Source: Cellulomonas sp. 73-92
Lineage (GTDB): Bacteria; Actinomycetota; Actinomycetes; Actinomycetales; Cellulomonadaceae
DNA: 64,000 nucleotides
Direction: 5' to 3'
Assembly: GCF_001898175.1 (NCBI RefSeq)
Contig: NZ_MKTH01000012.1
Span: 1-64,000, forward strand
A model generated the notes under the pieces. It searched no databases and had not been told where the DNA came from. It was given only the letters and a program-made list of their open reading frames with translations. A program made the translations under genes and the position numbers. Positions 25,929 through 34,199 of the stretch are shown here, one piece after another (position 1 is the first letter of the stretch; every line of letters begins with the position of its first letter).

Positions 25929-27220
25929 GCACCACGTTCTCGTCCCTCTCCTTCCGGAACTACCGGCTGTGGTTCACGGGCGCGCTGGTGTCGAACATCG
26001 GCACCTGGATGCAGCGCACGGCGCAGGACTGGCTGGTGCTCACGCAGCTGACCCACAACTCCGGCGTCGCGCTCGGCCTGACGACGGGGCTGCAGTTCGC
26101 CCCGGCGCTGGTGCTCTCCCCGTGGGCGGGGCTGCTGGCGGACCGCCTGGACCGGCGGCGGCTGCTCATGGCGACGCAGGGCGCGATGGGCGTCTTCGCG
26201 GCGATCCTCGGCGCGTTGGTGCTGTCCGGGCACGTGCGCCTGTGGCAGGTCTACGTGCTGGCGGCGGCGCTCGGCGTGGCGGCCGCGTTCGACGCGCCCG
26301 TCCGCCAGACGTTCGTCGCGCAGCTCGTGCCGAAGGAGAAGCTGGCCAACGCGGTCGGCCTCAACAGCGCGTCGTTCAACGCCGCCCGCCTCGTCGGCCC
26401 GGGTGCGGCCGGCCTGCTCATCGCCGCGATCGGCACGGGCTGGATGTTCTGGCTCAACGCGGCGTCGTTCGCCTGCACCATCGGTGCGCTCGTCGCGATG
26501 AGGACGACCGAGCTGCACCCGATGCCGATGGTCGCCCGGTCCAAGGGCCAGATCCGGGACGGCCTGGCGTACGTGCGCCACCGCCCGGACATCCTCGTCA
26601 TCATGGTCGTCATCGGCGTGGTGTCGGCGTTCGGCCTCAACTTCCAGATGACCAGCGCGCTCATCGCCCGCACGGTGTTCCACAAGGGCGCGGGGGAGTA
26701 CGGCCTGCTCGGCTCCGTGCTGGCGATCGGCTCCCTGTCCGGTGCGCTGCTCGCCGCGCGCCGCGAGAACCCGCGCGTGCGGCTCGTCGTCGGCGCCGCC
26801 TTCGCCTTCGGCGTGGCGGCCTGCCTGCTGGCGATCATGCCCACCTACCTGACCTTCGCGATCATGTGCGTCCCGGTGGGCCTGGCGTCGCTGACGATGA
26901 TGACCGCCGCCAACGCGACCATCCAGCTCGGCACCGAGCCGCGCATGCGGGGGCGCGTCATGGCGCTCTACATGATGGTGTTCCAGGGCGCCACGCCCTT
27001 CGGGTCGCCCATCGTCGGCTGGGTCGGCCAGCAGTTCGGCGCCCGGTGGGCGATCGGCATCGGCGGCATCACCGCGGTGATGGTCGCCGTGGCCGCGCTG
27101 GTCTGGGTCGGGCGCTCGATGCACGTCCGGGTCCGCTTCCGGGCCGACGAGCACCCGCACCTGCAGGTGACGTACCCGCGGGACGACGCACGGATGCTAG
27201 GGACGCGCGCACCGGTCTGA
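25925..27220 (+). CDS. MFS drug/siderophore-type exporter (EntS-like)
   Basis: This 431-aa major facilitator is of the MFS_3/EntS group with about twelve helices. It shows FRNYRLWFTGALVSNIGTWMQ at the N-terminus, the loop motif GLLADRLDRRRLL near residue 80, and NAVGLNSASFNAARLVGPG near residue 145. The MarR neighbour and the GTGA overlap suggest export of a toxic compound or a secreted metabolite under ligand control. Substrate is unknown. The reading frame is open further upstream, but that part overlaps marR and is rejected. Confidence 0.9.
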   Translation: MSTTFSSLSFRNYRLWFTGALVSNIGTWMQRTAQDWLVLTQLTHNSGVALGLTTGLQFAPALVLSPWAGLLADRLDRRRLLMATQGAMGVFAAILGALVLSGHVRLWQVYVLAAALGVAAAFDAPVRQTFVAQLVPKEKLANAVGLNSASFNAARLVGPGAAGLLIAAIGTGWMFWLNAASFACTIGALVAMRTTELHPMPMVARSKGQIRDGLAYVRHRPDILVIMVVIGVVSAFGLNFQMTSALIARTVFHKGAGEYGLLGSVLAIGSLSGALLAARRENPRVRLVVGAAFAFGVAACLLAIMPTYLTFAIMCVPVGLASLTMMTAANATIQLGTEPRMRGRVMALYMMVFQGATPFGSPIVGWVGQQFGARWAIGIGGITAVMVAVAALVWVGRSMHVRVRFRADEHPHLQVTYPRDDARMLGTRAPV

Positions 27221-27280
27221 CCCGGGTGAACTGCGGCCCCCGGCGCGGTTGGCGCGTGCCCGATATGTCACGATCGCCAG

Positions 27281-29503
27281 GTGAGCGACCATTCGTCCCG
27301 CGCCGAGGAGCCCGGGGCCGCCGTCGAGCTGCTCCCGGACGAGGCCGGTGGCGCCGCTGTCCTGCCCGCCGAGGGTGCGGGTGACGCGGTCGCCCCCGAC
27401 CAGGCGCTGGCCGACGAGGTCGCGCCCGACCGGGGCCAGGCCGACGAGGTCGCTCCCGACCGGAGCGGTGCCGACGAGGTCGCTCCCGACCGGTGCGGGG
27501 CCGACGAGGTCGCTCCCGACCGGAGCGGGGCCGACGAGGTCGCTCCCGTCGTCAGCCCGGCCGACGATGCGCGCTCGACCGAGCAGCCGGCCGGTGCCCC
27601 TCTCGCTGCCGATGACGCCGCCCCCGACCGAACCAGGGCCGACGACGCGCCCCTCGGCGAGGCGCCGGCCGACCGCGTGCTCGCGGTCGACGCGTCCAAG
27701 TCCGCGGGTGGACCGGACGCCCCGGTGGTCCTGGCCGCGCGACGGCGCAGGCGGCGGCGGGTGCTCGTCGCCGTGGTCGTCGTCCTCGTCGTGCTCGTCG
27801 GCGCCGCGGCCTGGCTCGCGGCCCGCGTCTACCAGGCGGGCCGTGCCCTCCAGGCCGCGCAGGACGGCGTGACCGCCCTGGCCCAGGACGCCCGCGACGG
27901 CGACCTCGTCAGCCTGAAGGCGGCGCTGCCGCCGCTGGTGCAGCACTTGGACACGGCGCGGCGCGCGGTCGACGACCCCGTGTGGCGCGCCGCGACGGTG
28001 CTGCCCTGGGCCGGTCGGCAGCTCGGCGCGGTGCGGACGGTGACGGTCGCGCTCGACGACCTGGTGCGCACCGCTGGGCCCGCGCTCGACGCCGTCGACG
28101 GCGCGCTCTCGGCGCAGGACGCGCCCCGCACCGACGGCCGGCTGGTGCTCGGCCCGCTCGTCGACGCCCTGCCGCCGATCGTCGCCGCGGCCGACCAGGT
28201 CGACGCCTCGTCGCGCGCGATCGCCGCGATCGACGCCTCCGGGCTGACGCCGCGCCTGGCGGCGCCGGTGGTGCAGCTCCAGCACCAGCTCGCCCAGGTC
28301 TCGGGCACGGTCAGCTCGGGCGCGCAGCTCGCGAAGCTCCTGCCGGCGCTCCTCGGCGCGCAGGGCCCGCGCAGCTACCTGCTCGTCGCGCTGAACTCGG
28401 CCGAGCTGCGCACGCAGGGCGGCATCGTCGGGGCGGTCGCGCTGCTCAAGGCCGACAACGGCACCATCGACCTCGGCGAGCAGCTCACCACGAGCAGCTT
28501 CCCCGGCCTGGCCACGCCGATCCTGCCGCTGACCCCGCAGGAGGACGCGATCCAGACGAACCGGCTCGGCCGCTGGATCCAGGACGCCACGATGACGCCC
28601 GACTTCCCACGGACGGCGCAGCTGATCGCCGCGCGATGGGACGCGGAGACCGGGCAGAAGGTCGACGGCGTTATCGTCACGGACGCGGTCGCGGCGGCGG
28701 AGCTGCTCAAGGCGACCGGCCCGGTGACCACACGCTCCGGCACGACGCTCGATGCGAGCTCCCTGGTGAGCACCCTGCTGCGCGACGTCTACGTCGACCT
28801 GCCCTACACGAACACGCCGCACGGGTGGGACAACGCCGCCGCGGACGCCCTGTACCTGGACGCCTCGGCGGCGATCTTCCACGCGGTCGGGAACGGCCAG
28901 GGCGACCGGCTGGCGGTCGTGGACGCGCTGGCGAAGGCGGCGCAGCAGGGACGCGTTCGGGTCTGGTCGTCGCACGCCGACGAGCAGAGCGGGCTGGCGG
29001 CGAGCAGCCTCGGCGCGGCGTTCCTCAGCGGCGACCACCCGCACGACGCCGGGGTGTTCCTCGACGACGGCACCGCGGGCAAGCTCGACTACTACCTCAC
29101 GACGAAGGTCAGCGTCGAGGACCTGCGCTGCACCGGGCCCGATCCGACCGCGACCGTGCGCCTCGACCTGACGTACGCACCCCCGGCGGACGTCGCCAAG
29201 CTCCCGCACTACGTGACGGGGTTCCCCGTCAGCGCCCTGCCGACCGGCTGGCTGGCCACGAACATCACCGTGTACAGCCCCGTCGGGGCCAAGCTCGGGG
29301 CCCTGGGGCTCGACGACGGGTTCGTCTCCGGGACGATGGCCACGGACGCCGGCCGGGCGGTCCAGGTGGTGACGTCGTGGCTGCCGCCCGGCGGCCACGC
29401 CACCTACCGCGCGACGGTGCCCCTCCACGACGGGTCGCTGACGGTCTGGAGCACGCCCACCCTGACGTCCGACGGGATGCAGACGGCTTCCTGCGGCGGG
29501 TGA
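27281..29503 (+). CDS. DUF4012 membrane-anchored protein with N-terminal repeats
   Basis: This 740-aa protein has an acidic N-terminal cytoplasmic region of about 150 residues that includes five 10-residue repeats (ADEVAPDRSG type). A basic stop-transfer (RRRRRR) follows, then one membrane helix at about 162-182. The large extracellular part matches DUF4012 (ARRTVDDPVWRAATVLPWAG, SYLLVALNSAELRTQGG, FPRTAQLIAARW). DUF4012 proteins of actinobacteria are often near polysaccharide genes and share a LytR-CpsA-Psr-like look, but no activity is established. The GTG at 27281 follows a CCAG with no strong ribosome site. A polysaccharide role is inferred from ugd three genes away. Confidence 0.8.
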   Translation: MSDHSSRAEEPGAAVELLPDEAGGAAVLPAEGAGDAVAPDQALADEVAPDRGQADEVAPDRSGADEVAPDRCGADEVAPDRSGADEVAPVVSPADDARSTEQPAGAPLAADDAAPDRTRADDAPLGEAPADRVLAVDASKSAGGPDAPVVLAARRRRRRRVLVAVVVVLVVLVGAAAWLAARVYQAGRALQAAQDGVTALAQDARDGDLVSLKAALPPLVQHLDTARRAVDDPVWRAATVLPWAGRQLGAVRTVTVALDDLVRTAGPALDAVDGALSAQDAPRTDGRLVLGPLVDALPPIVAAADQVDASSRAIAAIDASGLTPRLAAPVVQLQHQLAQVSGTVSSGAQLAKLLPALLGAQGPRSYLLVALNSAELRTQGGIVGAVALLKADNGTIDLGEQLTTSSFPGLATPILPLTPQEDAIQTNRLGRWIQDATMTPDFPRTAQLIAARWDAETGQKVDGVIVTDAVAAAELLKATGPVTTRSGTTLDASSLVSTLLRDVYVDLPYTNTPHGWDNAAADALYLDASAAIFHAVGNGQGDRLAVVDALAKAAQQGRVRVWSSHADEQSGLAASSLGAAFLSGDHPHDAGVFLDDGTAGKLDYYLTTKVSVEDLRCTGPDPTATVRLDLTYAPPADVAKLPHYVTGFPVSALPTGWLATNITVYSPVGAKLGALGLDDGFVSGTMATDAGRAVQVVTSWLPPGGHATYRATVPLHDGSLTVWSTPTLTSDGMQTASCGG
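27411..27560 (+). repeat. 30-bp tandem repeat within the DUF4012 gene
   Basis: The sequence CCGACGAGGTCGC recurs at 27411, 27441, 27471, 27501 and 27531, exactly 30 bases apart, with near-identical units. It encodes the decapeptide repeat (G/Q)ADEVAPDRS in the cytoplasmic tail. Copy number may vary between strains by slippage without breaking the frame. Confidence 0.9.
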
Positions 29504-29597
29504 GCATCGGTTTCACCCCGACGAGCAGGTGCTCATCTGCCTCCGACAAGGCACAATCTGGACAAAGGGTTCATTTCGTCCCAACCGGGGAGTCATC

Positions 29598-30308
29598 GTG
29601 TTGCGCTTCGCACACCGTTCGGTCGCGGTCGCAGCGGTGCTGCTGACGACCCTTGCGATCGCGGGTCCCGCCATGGCGGCCGACTCGCCCTCCACCCCGG
29701 CGACCTCGTCCCCCGCGGCCACGCCCGGTCCGTCCGGCTACGCATGCCTCGACCAGGAGGGCGGGTACGCCGCAACGGGCGTCTGCCAGCTCGTCGTCCT
29801 CAAGGCGGTGGCGGTGTGCCGGGGCAACGCGCCGTGGCTCGACTACGCGGTCGAGCCCCAGGGCACCCCGAACACCACGGTCACGCTCGTCTGGGGCGAC
29901 CCCAGCGGCCCGCACTCCTTCACGCAGGCGAACCTGCCGCTGTCCGGCAGCGTCCTGTGGCCCGGTACGGTCGTCGACGCGCAGGGCAACGTCACCGACT
30001 GGCCCGGCTGGCGCCTGGTCAACGGTCAGTGGGTCCAGGGCGACGACTGGAACTGGGTGCGTCCCACCGTGCCGGTGACGTTCAAGGTCAACCCCGAGGC
30101 GACGGTCACCGTCACCTACCCGCCGGAGCAGGCTCCGTGCGCCGACCCGCCGCGGTCCGAGGTGCTGGCTGAGGACTCCACCGCCGTCCTGGCCGCCACG
30201 GGCACGTCGGACGCCGGGCCGGTCATGCTCGCCGCCATCGGCGTGCTCCTGCTCGGCAGTCTCCTGCTCGGGCTCCGCGTCATCGTTCGTCGGCGCGCCG
30301 CTCGCTGA
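29598..30308 (+). CDS. Secreted protein with sortase-type C-terminus (LAATG)
   Basis: This 236-aa exported protein has a signal peptide at about residues 1-30 (ending AIAGPAMAA) and a Ser/Thr/Pro-rich segment. The beta-type domain that follows has cysteines in GYACLDQEGG, TGVCQLVV and VAVCRG. The C-terminus has LAATG, then a hydrophobic helix and the basic tail VRRRAAR, the arrangement of a cell-wall sorting signal of class E (LAXTG). It is probably attached to peptidoglycan by a sortase encoded elsewhere. The GTG at 29598 has GGGGAG upstream. I do not recognise the domain. Confidence 0.75.
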   Translation: MLRFAHRSVAVAAVLLTTLAIAGPAMAADSPSTPATSSPAATPGPSGYACLDQEGGYAATGVCQLVVLKAVAVCRGNAPWLDYAVEPQGTPNTTVTLVWGDPSGPHSFTQANLPLSGSVLWPGTVVDAQGNVTDWPGWRLVNGQWVQGDDWNWVRPTVPVTFKVNPEATVTVTYPPEQAPCADPPRSEVLAEDSTAVLAATGTSDAGPVMLAAIGVLLLGSLLLGLRVIVRRRAAR

Positions 30309-30319
30309 CCACGGCTGAC

Positions 30320-30365
30320 GGGCGCCCTCCGCGCCATCCCCCGGAACGGGGCGCGGAGGGCGCCC
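30320..30365. terminator. Bidirectional terminator between wall protein and serC
   Basis: GGGCGCCCTCCGCGCC at 30320-30335 pairs perfectly with GGCGCGGAGGGCGCCC at 30350-30365 around a 14-base loop. It lies between convergent genes ending at 30308 and 30387. Confidence 0.85.
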
Positions 30366-30386
30366 GTCCGCGCGTTCAGGACGTGC

Positions 30387-31508
30387 TCAGGACAGGTGCT
30401 CGACGACCCAGTCGACGCAGGCGGTGAGCGCGAGCACGTCGGCGGGGTCGACGGCCGGGTACATGCCGACCCGCAGCTGGTTGCGCCCGAGCCGCCGGTA
30501 GGGCTCGGTGTCGACGACGCCGTTGGCGCGCAGCACCGCCGTGACGGTCGCCGCCTCGACGGGCGGCAGCAGGTCGACGGTCCCGACGACGGTCGAGCGC
30601 GCGGCCTCGTCGGCCACGAACGGTGTCGCCCAGTCGCGTGCCTGCGCCCACGAGTAGAGGTGGCCGGCGGACGTCGCGGACCGGTTCACTGCCCACGGCA
30701 GGCCGCCGTTGGCCTCGATCCAGTCCAGCTGCTCGGCGAGCATGACGAGCGTCGCGAGCGCCGGCGTGTTGAGGGTCTGGTCCAGGCGGGAGTTCGTCAC
30801 GGCCGCGCTGAACGAGAGGAACTCGGGCACCCACCGACCGCTGGCCTCGATCCGCGCGGCGCGCTCGATCGCGGCGGGGGAGGCGGCGGCGAACCACAGC
30901 CCGCCGTCGGACGCGAGCACCTTCTGCGGGGCGAAGTAGTAGACGTCGGCCTGGGACATGTCGACCGGCAGCGCCCCGGCCGCCGACGTGGCGTCGACGA
31001 CGACCAGCGCGTCGCCGTACCCCGGGTCGCGGCGCACCGGCGCCATGACCCCGGTGGAGGTCTCGTTGTGCGGCCAGGCGTAGACGTCGGCGTCCTCGAC
31101 GGGCCCGGGGACCACGACGGTGCCGGGCTCGGACTGCGCCACGGCCGGCTCGGCCAGGAAGGGCGCCCGGGCGGTGGCCGCCGCGAACTTCGACCCGAAC
31201 TCGCCGAACACGCCGTGGGCGGAGCGGTGCTCGACGAGGCAGCAGGTCGCGACGTCCCAGAACGCCGACGAGCCGCCGAGGCCGAGCACGATCTCGTAGC
31301 CGTCCGGCAGGCCGAGGAGCGCGCTCAGGCTCGAGCGCACGTGCCCGACGAGCGCGCGCACCGGCTTCTGCCGGTGGGACGTGCCGAGGAGGGACGCACC
31401 GGCCGCGGACAGGGCCGCCACCTGCTCCGGCCGGATCTTCGACGGGCCCGACCCGAACCTCCCGTCGGCAGGCAGCAGGTCGGCGGGGATGCGCAGATCG
31501 GGGGCCAT
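30387..31508 (-). CDS. serC: Phosphoserine aminotransferase
   Basis: This 373-aa PLP enzyme of the second step of serine synthesis converts 3-phosphohydroxypyruvate to phosphoserine; it can also act in pyridoxal synthesis. It has RFGSGPSKIRPEQ at the N-terminus, LGTSHRQKPV, the PLP lysine in YYFAPQKVLASDGG (about residue 195) and the C-terminal RVGMYPAVDPADV. This is the actinobacterial SerC type. ATG at 31508 is chosen because the protein then begins with the conserved DLRIPADLLPADGRFG; the upstream extension to 31649 is rejected. It is divergent from the IdeR gene over a 103-base gap. Confidence 0.93.
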   Translation of the reverse strand: MAPDLRIPADLLPADGRFGSGPSKIRPEQVAALSAAGASLLGTSHRQKPVRALVGHVRSSLSALLGLPDGYEIVLGLGGSSAFWDVATCCLVEHRSAHGVFGEFGSKFAAATARAPFLAEPAVAQSEPGTVVVPGPVEDADVYAWPHNETSTGVMAPVRRDPGYGDALVVVDATSAAGALPVDMSQADVYYFAPQKVLASDGGLWFAAASPAAIERAARIEASGRWVPEFLSFSAAVTNSRLDQTLNTPALATLVMLAEQLDWIEANGGLPWAVNRSATSAGHLYSWAQARDWATPFVADEAARSTVVGTVDLLPPVEAATVTAVLRANGVVDTEPYRRLGRNQLRVGMYPAVDPADVLALTACVDWVVEHLS

Positions 31509-31611
31509 GCGCCGAGGATATGCGCCGGCCACGCCACTACCCTGGGATCCCGGGGCGGCCTGCGCCCGCAAGGGACGTTGGCACAGCGTGGACACGGCGT
31601 GGAGGCGACGC

Positions 31612-32307
31612 GTGAGCGACCTGATCGACACCACCGAGATGTACCTCAAGACGATCTACGAGCTCAGCGAGGAAGGCATCACGCCCCTGCGCGCCCGGAT
31701 CGCCGAGCGTCTCGGCCACTCCGGTCCCACCGTGTCGCAGACTGTCGCGCGCATGGAGCGGGACGGTCTCGTCGTCCTCGCCGGCGACCGCCACCTCGAG
31801 CTCACCGAGGCCGGCCGGCTCAAGGCCATGCGCGTCATGCGCAAACATCGGCTGGCGGAGCGGCTGCTCATCGACGTCATCGGCCTGGACTGGCCGCTGG
31901 CGCACGACGAGGCCTGCCGCTGGGAGCACGTGATGAGCGAGCAGGTGGAGATGCGGCTGACGAAGCTGCTCGAGCACCCGCACTTCGACCCGTACGGCAA
32001 CCCCATCCCGGGCCTGGCGGAGATCGGCGAGCACGGCGCCGTGCCGGGCTTCCTCGAGGGCGTCGTCTCGCTCGTCGACCCCGACGGCCCCGCGAACGGG
32101 ACGCTCGCGGTCGTCCGGCGCATCGGTGAGCCGGTGCAGGTGGACGTCGAGCTGCTCGGCCGGCTCGCGGACGCGGGTGTCACCCCCGGCGCCCGCGTCA
32201 GCGTGGTCCGCGAGGACGGGATGGTGACCGTCGGTATGCCCGGATCGCCCGATCTTCTCGACCTGCCGGACGAGGTTGCGCGCCACATCTTCGTCGCCGC
32301 CGTGTGA
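31612..32307 (+). CDS. ideR: DtxR/IdeR-family iron-dependent repressor
   Basis: This 231-aa protein has a helix-turn-helix at about 24-50 (ARIAERLGHSGPTVSQTVARM), a dimerisation/metal domain to about 140, and an SH3-like third domain (about 150-225). All ligands known from IdeR are at the same numbering: M10, C102, E105 and H106 in one site; H79, E83 and H98 in the other. It should therefore bind Fe2+ and repress iron-uptake genes. A Mn-specific MntR would lack the third domain and C102. The GTG at 31612 has GGAGGCGAC upstream. No iron-uptake gene is adjacent. Confidence 0.93.
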   Translation: MSDLIDTTEMYLKTIYELSEEGITPLRARIAERLGHSGPTVSQTVARMERDGLVVLAGDRHLELTEAGRLKAMRVMRKHRLAERLLIDVIGLDWPLAHDEACRWEHVMSEQVEMRLTKLLEHPHFDPYGNPIPGLAEIGEHGAVPGFLEGVVSLVDPDGPANGTLAVVRRIGEPVQVDVELLGRLADAGVTPGARVSVVREDGMVTVGMPGSPDLLDLPDEVARHIFVAAV

Positions 32308-32466
32308 CTTAGGTCCCACTTCGGCGGCCGGTCCCTCGCGGGCACCGTGATGTGCCTGGTGGGCGACTTCTGGACATCTGAACATGTTCGTGACCGGAAC
32401 GTGACAAGCGGCCGAACGGTCGGGTACGGTCGAACCGCTTGCCGGAACCCTCCTCCGGAAAGCCCT
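32308..32466 (+). promoter_or_regulatory. Upstream region of the riboswitch gene (probable promoter)
   Basis: This noncoding stretch between ideR and the riboswitch holds the perfect palindrome GAACATGTTC at 32380-32389 and a 7-base inverted repeat CAAGCGG/CCGCTTG (32405 and 32435). The promoter of the riboswitch transcript should lie here. The palindrome has a 2-base centre, so it does not fit the LexA box, which needs four. Confidence 0.5.
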
Positions 32467-32655
32467 CGGGCGGATCGCCAAATCCTGCCGCCGCACGGGG
32501 TCCGCACGACTCGCCGGCAGGAGCGGGGGACCCAATCGCGGGCACCGGTGACGGTGTCCTTGGGGTGAAGCCGGGCGGACGGTCTTCGGACCGCTCGACC
32601 GGCCGGGTGATCTCCCACCCGAACCCGACAGCTGACCTCGCAGGCGTCAGGAGAG
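32467..32655 (+). ncRNA. c-di-AMP riboswitch (ydaO/yuaA type)
   Basis: The leader carries the conserved blocks of the ydaO-yuaA class in order: GGATCGCCAAATCC near 32472, GGGGGACCCAA near 32525, CTTGGGGTGAAGCCG near 32559, and the hallmark 3' block CCGAACCCGACAGCTGACCTCGCAGGC near 32619 (given here only as a landmark). The pairing GGCGG...CCGCC closes the structure. In actinobacteria this riboswitch sits ahead of cell-wall hydrolases such as RpfA and NlpC/P60 proteins and shuts them off when c-di-AMP is high. Here the ribosome site and the TTG start of the NlpC/P60 gene follow directly. Confidence 0.93.
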
Positions 32656-32664
32656 GCAGCCAGC

Positions 32665-33408
32665 TTGTCCGTACGCACGTCTCACGGTCGGCATCGCGCG
32701 GCGACGCGCCCGTCGACCCCTCTCACGCAGTTCACGTCGACGGCGACCTCGCAGCTGCAGGTCGTCGGCCGTCGTACCGCCATCGTGGCCGCCTCGTCCG
32801 GACTCGTCGTGTCCGCCATGGGTGCCACGCCCGCTTTCGCGAGCAGTGACAGTGCCGTCGGGTTCCCGTCGGTCGACACGGCTGCCCTCGCCGCCCAGGC
32901 GCAGGCTCAGCTCGAGCTCGCACCCGTCGTCACCGCCCCTGCCGATGCGCAGTGGACGCTCGACGTCGACAGCGTCACCCCCGTCAAGCCCGCCCCGAAG
33001 CCGGTAGTCCGGGCCACGGTCAAGACCAGCCGTTCCGCGATCCGGGTCGCCAACAACCCGACGCCTCCTTCGGTCGCCGGCAGCGCGGTGCTCCAGATCG
33101 CGGCGCGCTACGTCGGCACGCCGTACGTGTACGGCGGCGCCAGCCCGGCTGGCTTCGACTGCTCGGGGTTCGTCCAGTACGTCTACGCGCAGCTCGGCAT
33201 CAGCCTGCCGCGCACGTCGAGTGCCGACCGCTACGTCGGCACCGTGGTCTCGGCGGCCGACGCGCTGCCCGGCGACCTCATCTGGACGCCGGGGCACGTG
33301 GGGATCTACGCCGGCGGCGGCATGGAGATCGACGCTCCGCGTCCCGGTGGCACGGTGCAGTTCCGCGCCATCTGGCAGTCCAGCCCGGTCTACATCCGGG
33401 TGAGCTGA
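32665..33408 (+). CDS. NlpC/P60 peptidoglycan endopeptidase
   Basis: This 247-aa secreted hydrolase has an Arg-rich N-terminus followed by a signal peptide (about residues 33-60, cut after AFAS), a linker of about 80 residues rich in Pro/Val/Lys, and an NlpC/P60 domain at about 138-247. The catalytic Cys is C166 in FDCSGFVQYVY, and the catalytic His is in TPGHVGIY. It should cut stem peptides (D-Glu to diaminoacid) in the wall. The start is a TTG at 32665, with AGGAGAGG nine bases upstream; no ATG or GTG fits better. Expression is under the c-di-AMP riboswitch just upstream, and a strong terminator follows. Confidence 0.93.
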   Translation: MSVRTSHGRHRAATRPSTPLTQFTSTATSQLQVVGRRTAIVAASSGLVVSAMGATPAFASSDSAVGFPSVDTAALAAQAQAQLELAPVVTAPADAQWTLDVDSVTPVKPAPKPVVRATVKTSRSAIRVANNPTPPSVAGSAVLQIAARYVGTPYVYGGASPAGFDCSGFVQYVYAQLGISLPRTSSADRYVGTVVSAADALPGDLIWTPGHVGIYAGGGMEIDAPRPGGTVQFRAIWQSSPVYIRVS

Positions 33409-33423
33409 CCAGCGACGTTCCGC

Positions 33424-33462
33424 ACGAAGGCCCCGCCGACACACGTCGTGCGGGGCCTTCGT
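33424..33462 (+). terminator. Terminator after NlpC/P60 gene
   Basis: ACGAAGGCCCCGC (33424-33436) pairs with GCGGGGCCTTCGT (33450-33462) in a perfect 13-bp stem, followed by CGTTGCGG. It starts 16 bases after the stop codon. Confidence 0.85.
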
Positions 33463-33571
33463 CGTTGCGGGAGCACCTCGGCGCGCGGTTTACCCTGTTC
33501 GTGCATCACGCGAGTTGCCTGTGCACGGACCGGCAGCCAGCCGGCCCGACCTGCGAGGTCAGGAGAGCACC

Positions 33572-34153
33572 GTGCTGAGCACCGACGCCGCGCCACCATC
33601 TACGTACGCCGCGCCCGACTGGACCCCGCAGGGGGCGGGCGCGGACGGTTCGGCGGGCTCCCCCGCCCGGGCCCTGCTCCTCAATGCGAGCCTCGAGCCA
33701 CTCTGCGTCGTCAGCCTGCGACGCGCCGTGGTGCTCGTCATGACCGGCAAGGCGACGATCCTGGAATCCGAGGGCCGCATGCTCCACTCCGAGCGTGCGG
33801 CCCTTCCCGTTCCCGTGGTGCTCTCCCTCACCCGGTACGTGCACGTGCCGGTGCGGCGTGCCGTGCCGCCGACGCGGCGCTCCGTGCTGCAGCGCGACAA
33901 CCACCGGTGCGCCTACTGCGGCGGCGGGGCGGACACGGTGGACCACGTGCAGCCGCGGTCCCGCGGCGGGCGCCACGAGTGGACGAACGTCGTCGCAGCC
34001 TGCGTGCGGTGCAACCACCGCAAGGCCGACCGGCTGCTGCACGAGATCGGGTGGCAGCTGTCGTTCACGCCGCGCGCCCCGCGGTGGTCGGTGGCGCTGG
34101 GCGCGGCCGCGGCGCGCTCCGAACCGTCCTGGAGCCGCTACCTCGCGGCATGA
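33572..34153 (+). CDS. HNH endonuclease
   Basis: This 193-aa protein has an HNH motif near residues 110-150: CAYCGGGADTVDHVQPRSRGG, then NVVAACVRCNHRKADR. The two CxxC pairs hold a structural zinc and DHV supplies the catalytic His. The N-terminal part (LLNASLEPLCVVSLRRAVVLV) is the typical opening of a chromosomal HNH family widespread in actinobacteria, usually of unknown role and not mobile. The GTG at 33572 has GTCAGGAGAG upstream. Confidence 0.88.
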   Translation: MLSTDAAPPSTYAAPDWTPQGAGADGSAGSPARALLLNASLEPLCVVSLRRAVVLVMTGKATILESEGRMLHSERAALPVPVVLSLTRYVHVPVRRAVPPTRRSVLQRDNHRCAYCGGGADTVDHVQPRSRGGRHEWTNVVAACVRCNHRKADRLLHEIGWQLSFTPRAPRWSVALGAAAARSEPSWSRYLAA

Positions 34154-34199
34154 CGCGCCTTGACCCATCAAAGCGTCAAGGACGTGCCACGATGGGGTT

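Noticed and set aside
27411..27560. A CRISPR-like array at regular spacing
   Set aside because: The 30-base units are contiguous and in frame within a coding region, so they are a protein repeat.
32380..32389. A LexA/SOS box (GAACATGTTC)
   Set aside because: The actinobacterial LexA box needs four bases between GAAC and GTTC; here there are two, and no SOS gene follows.
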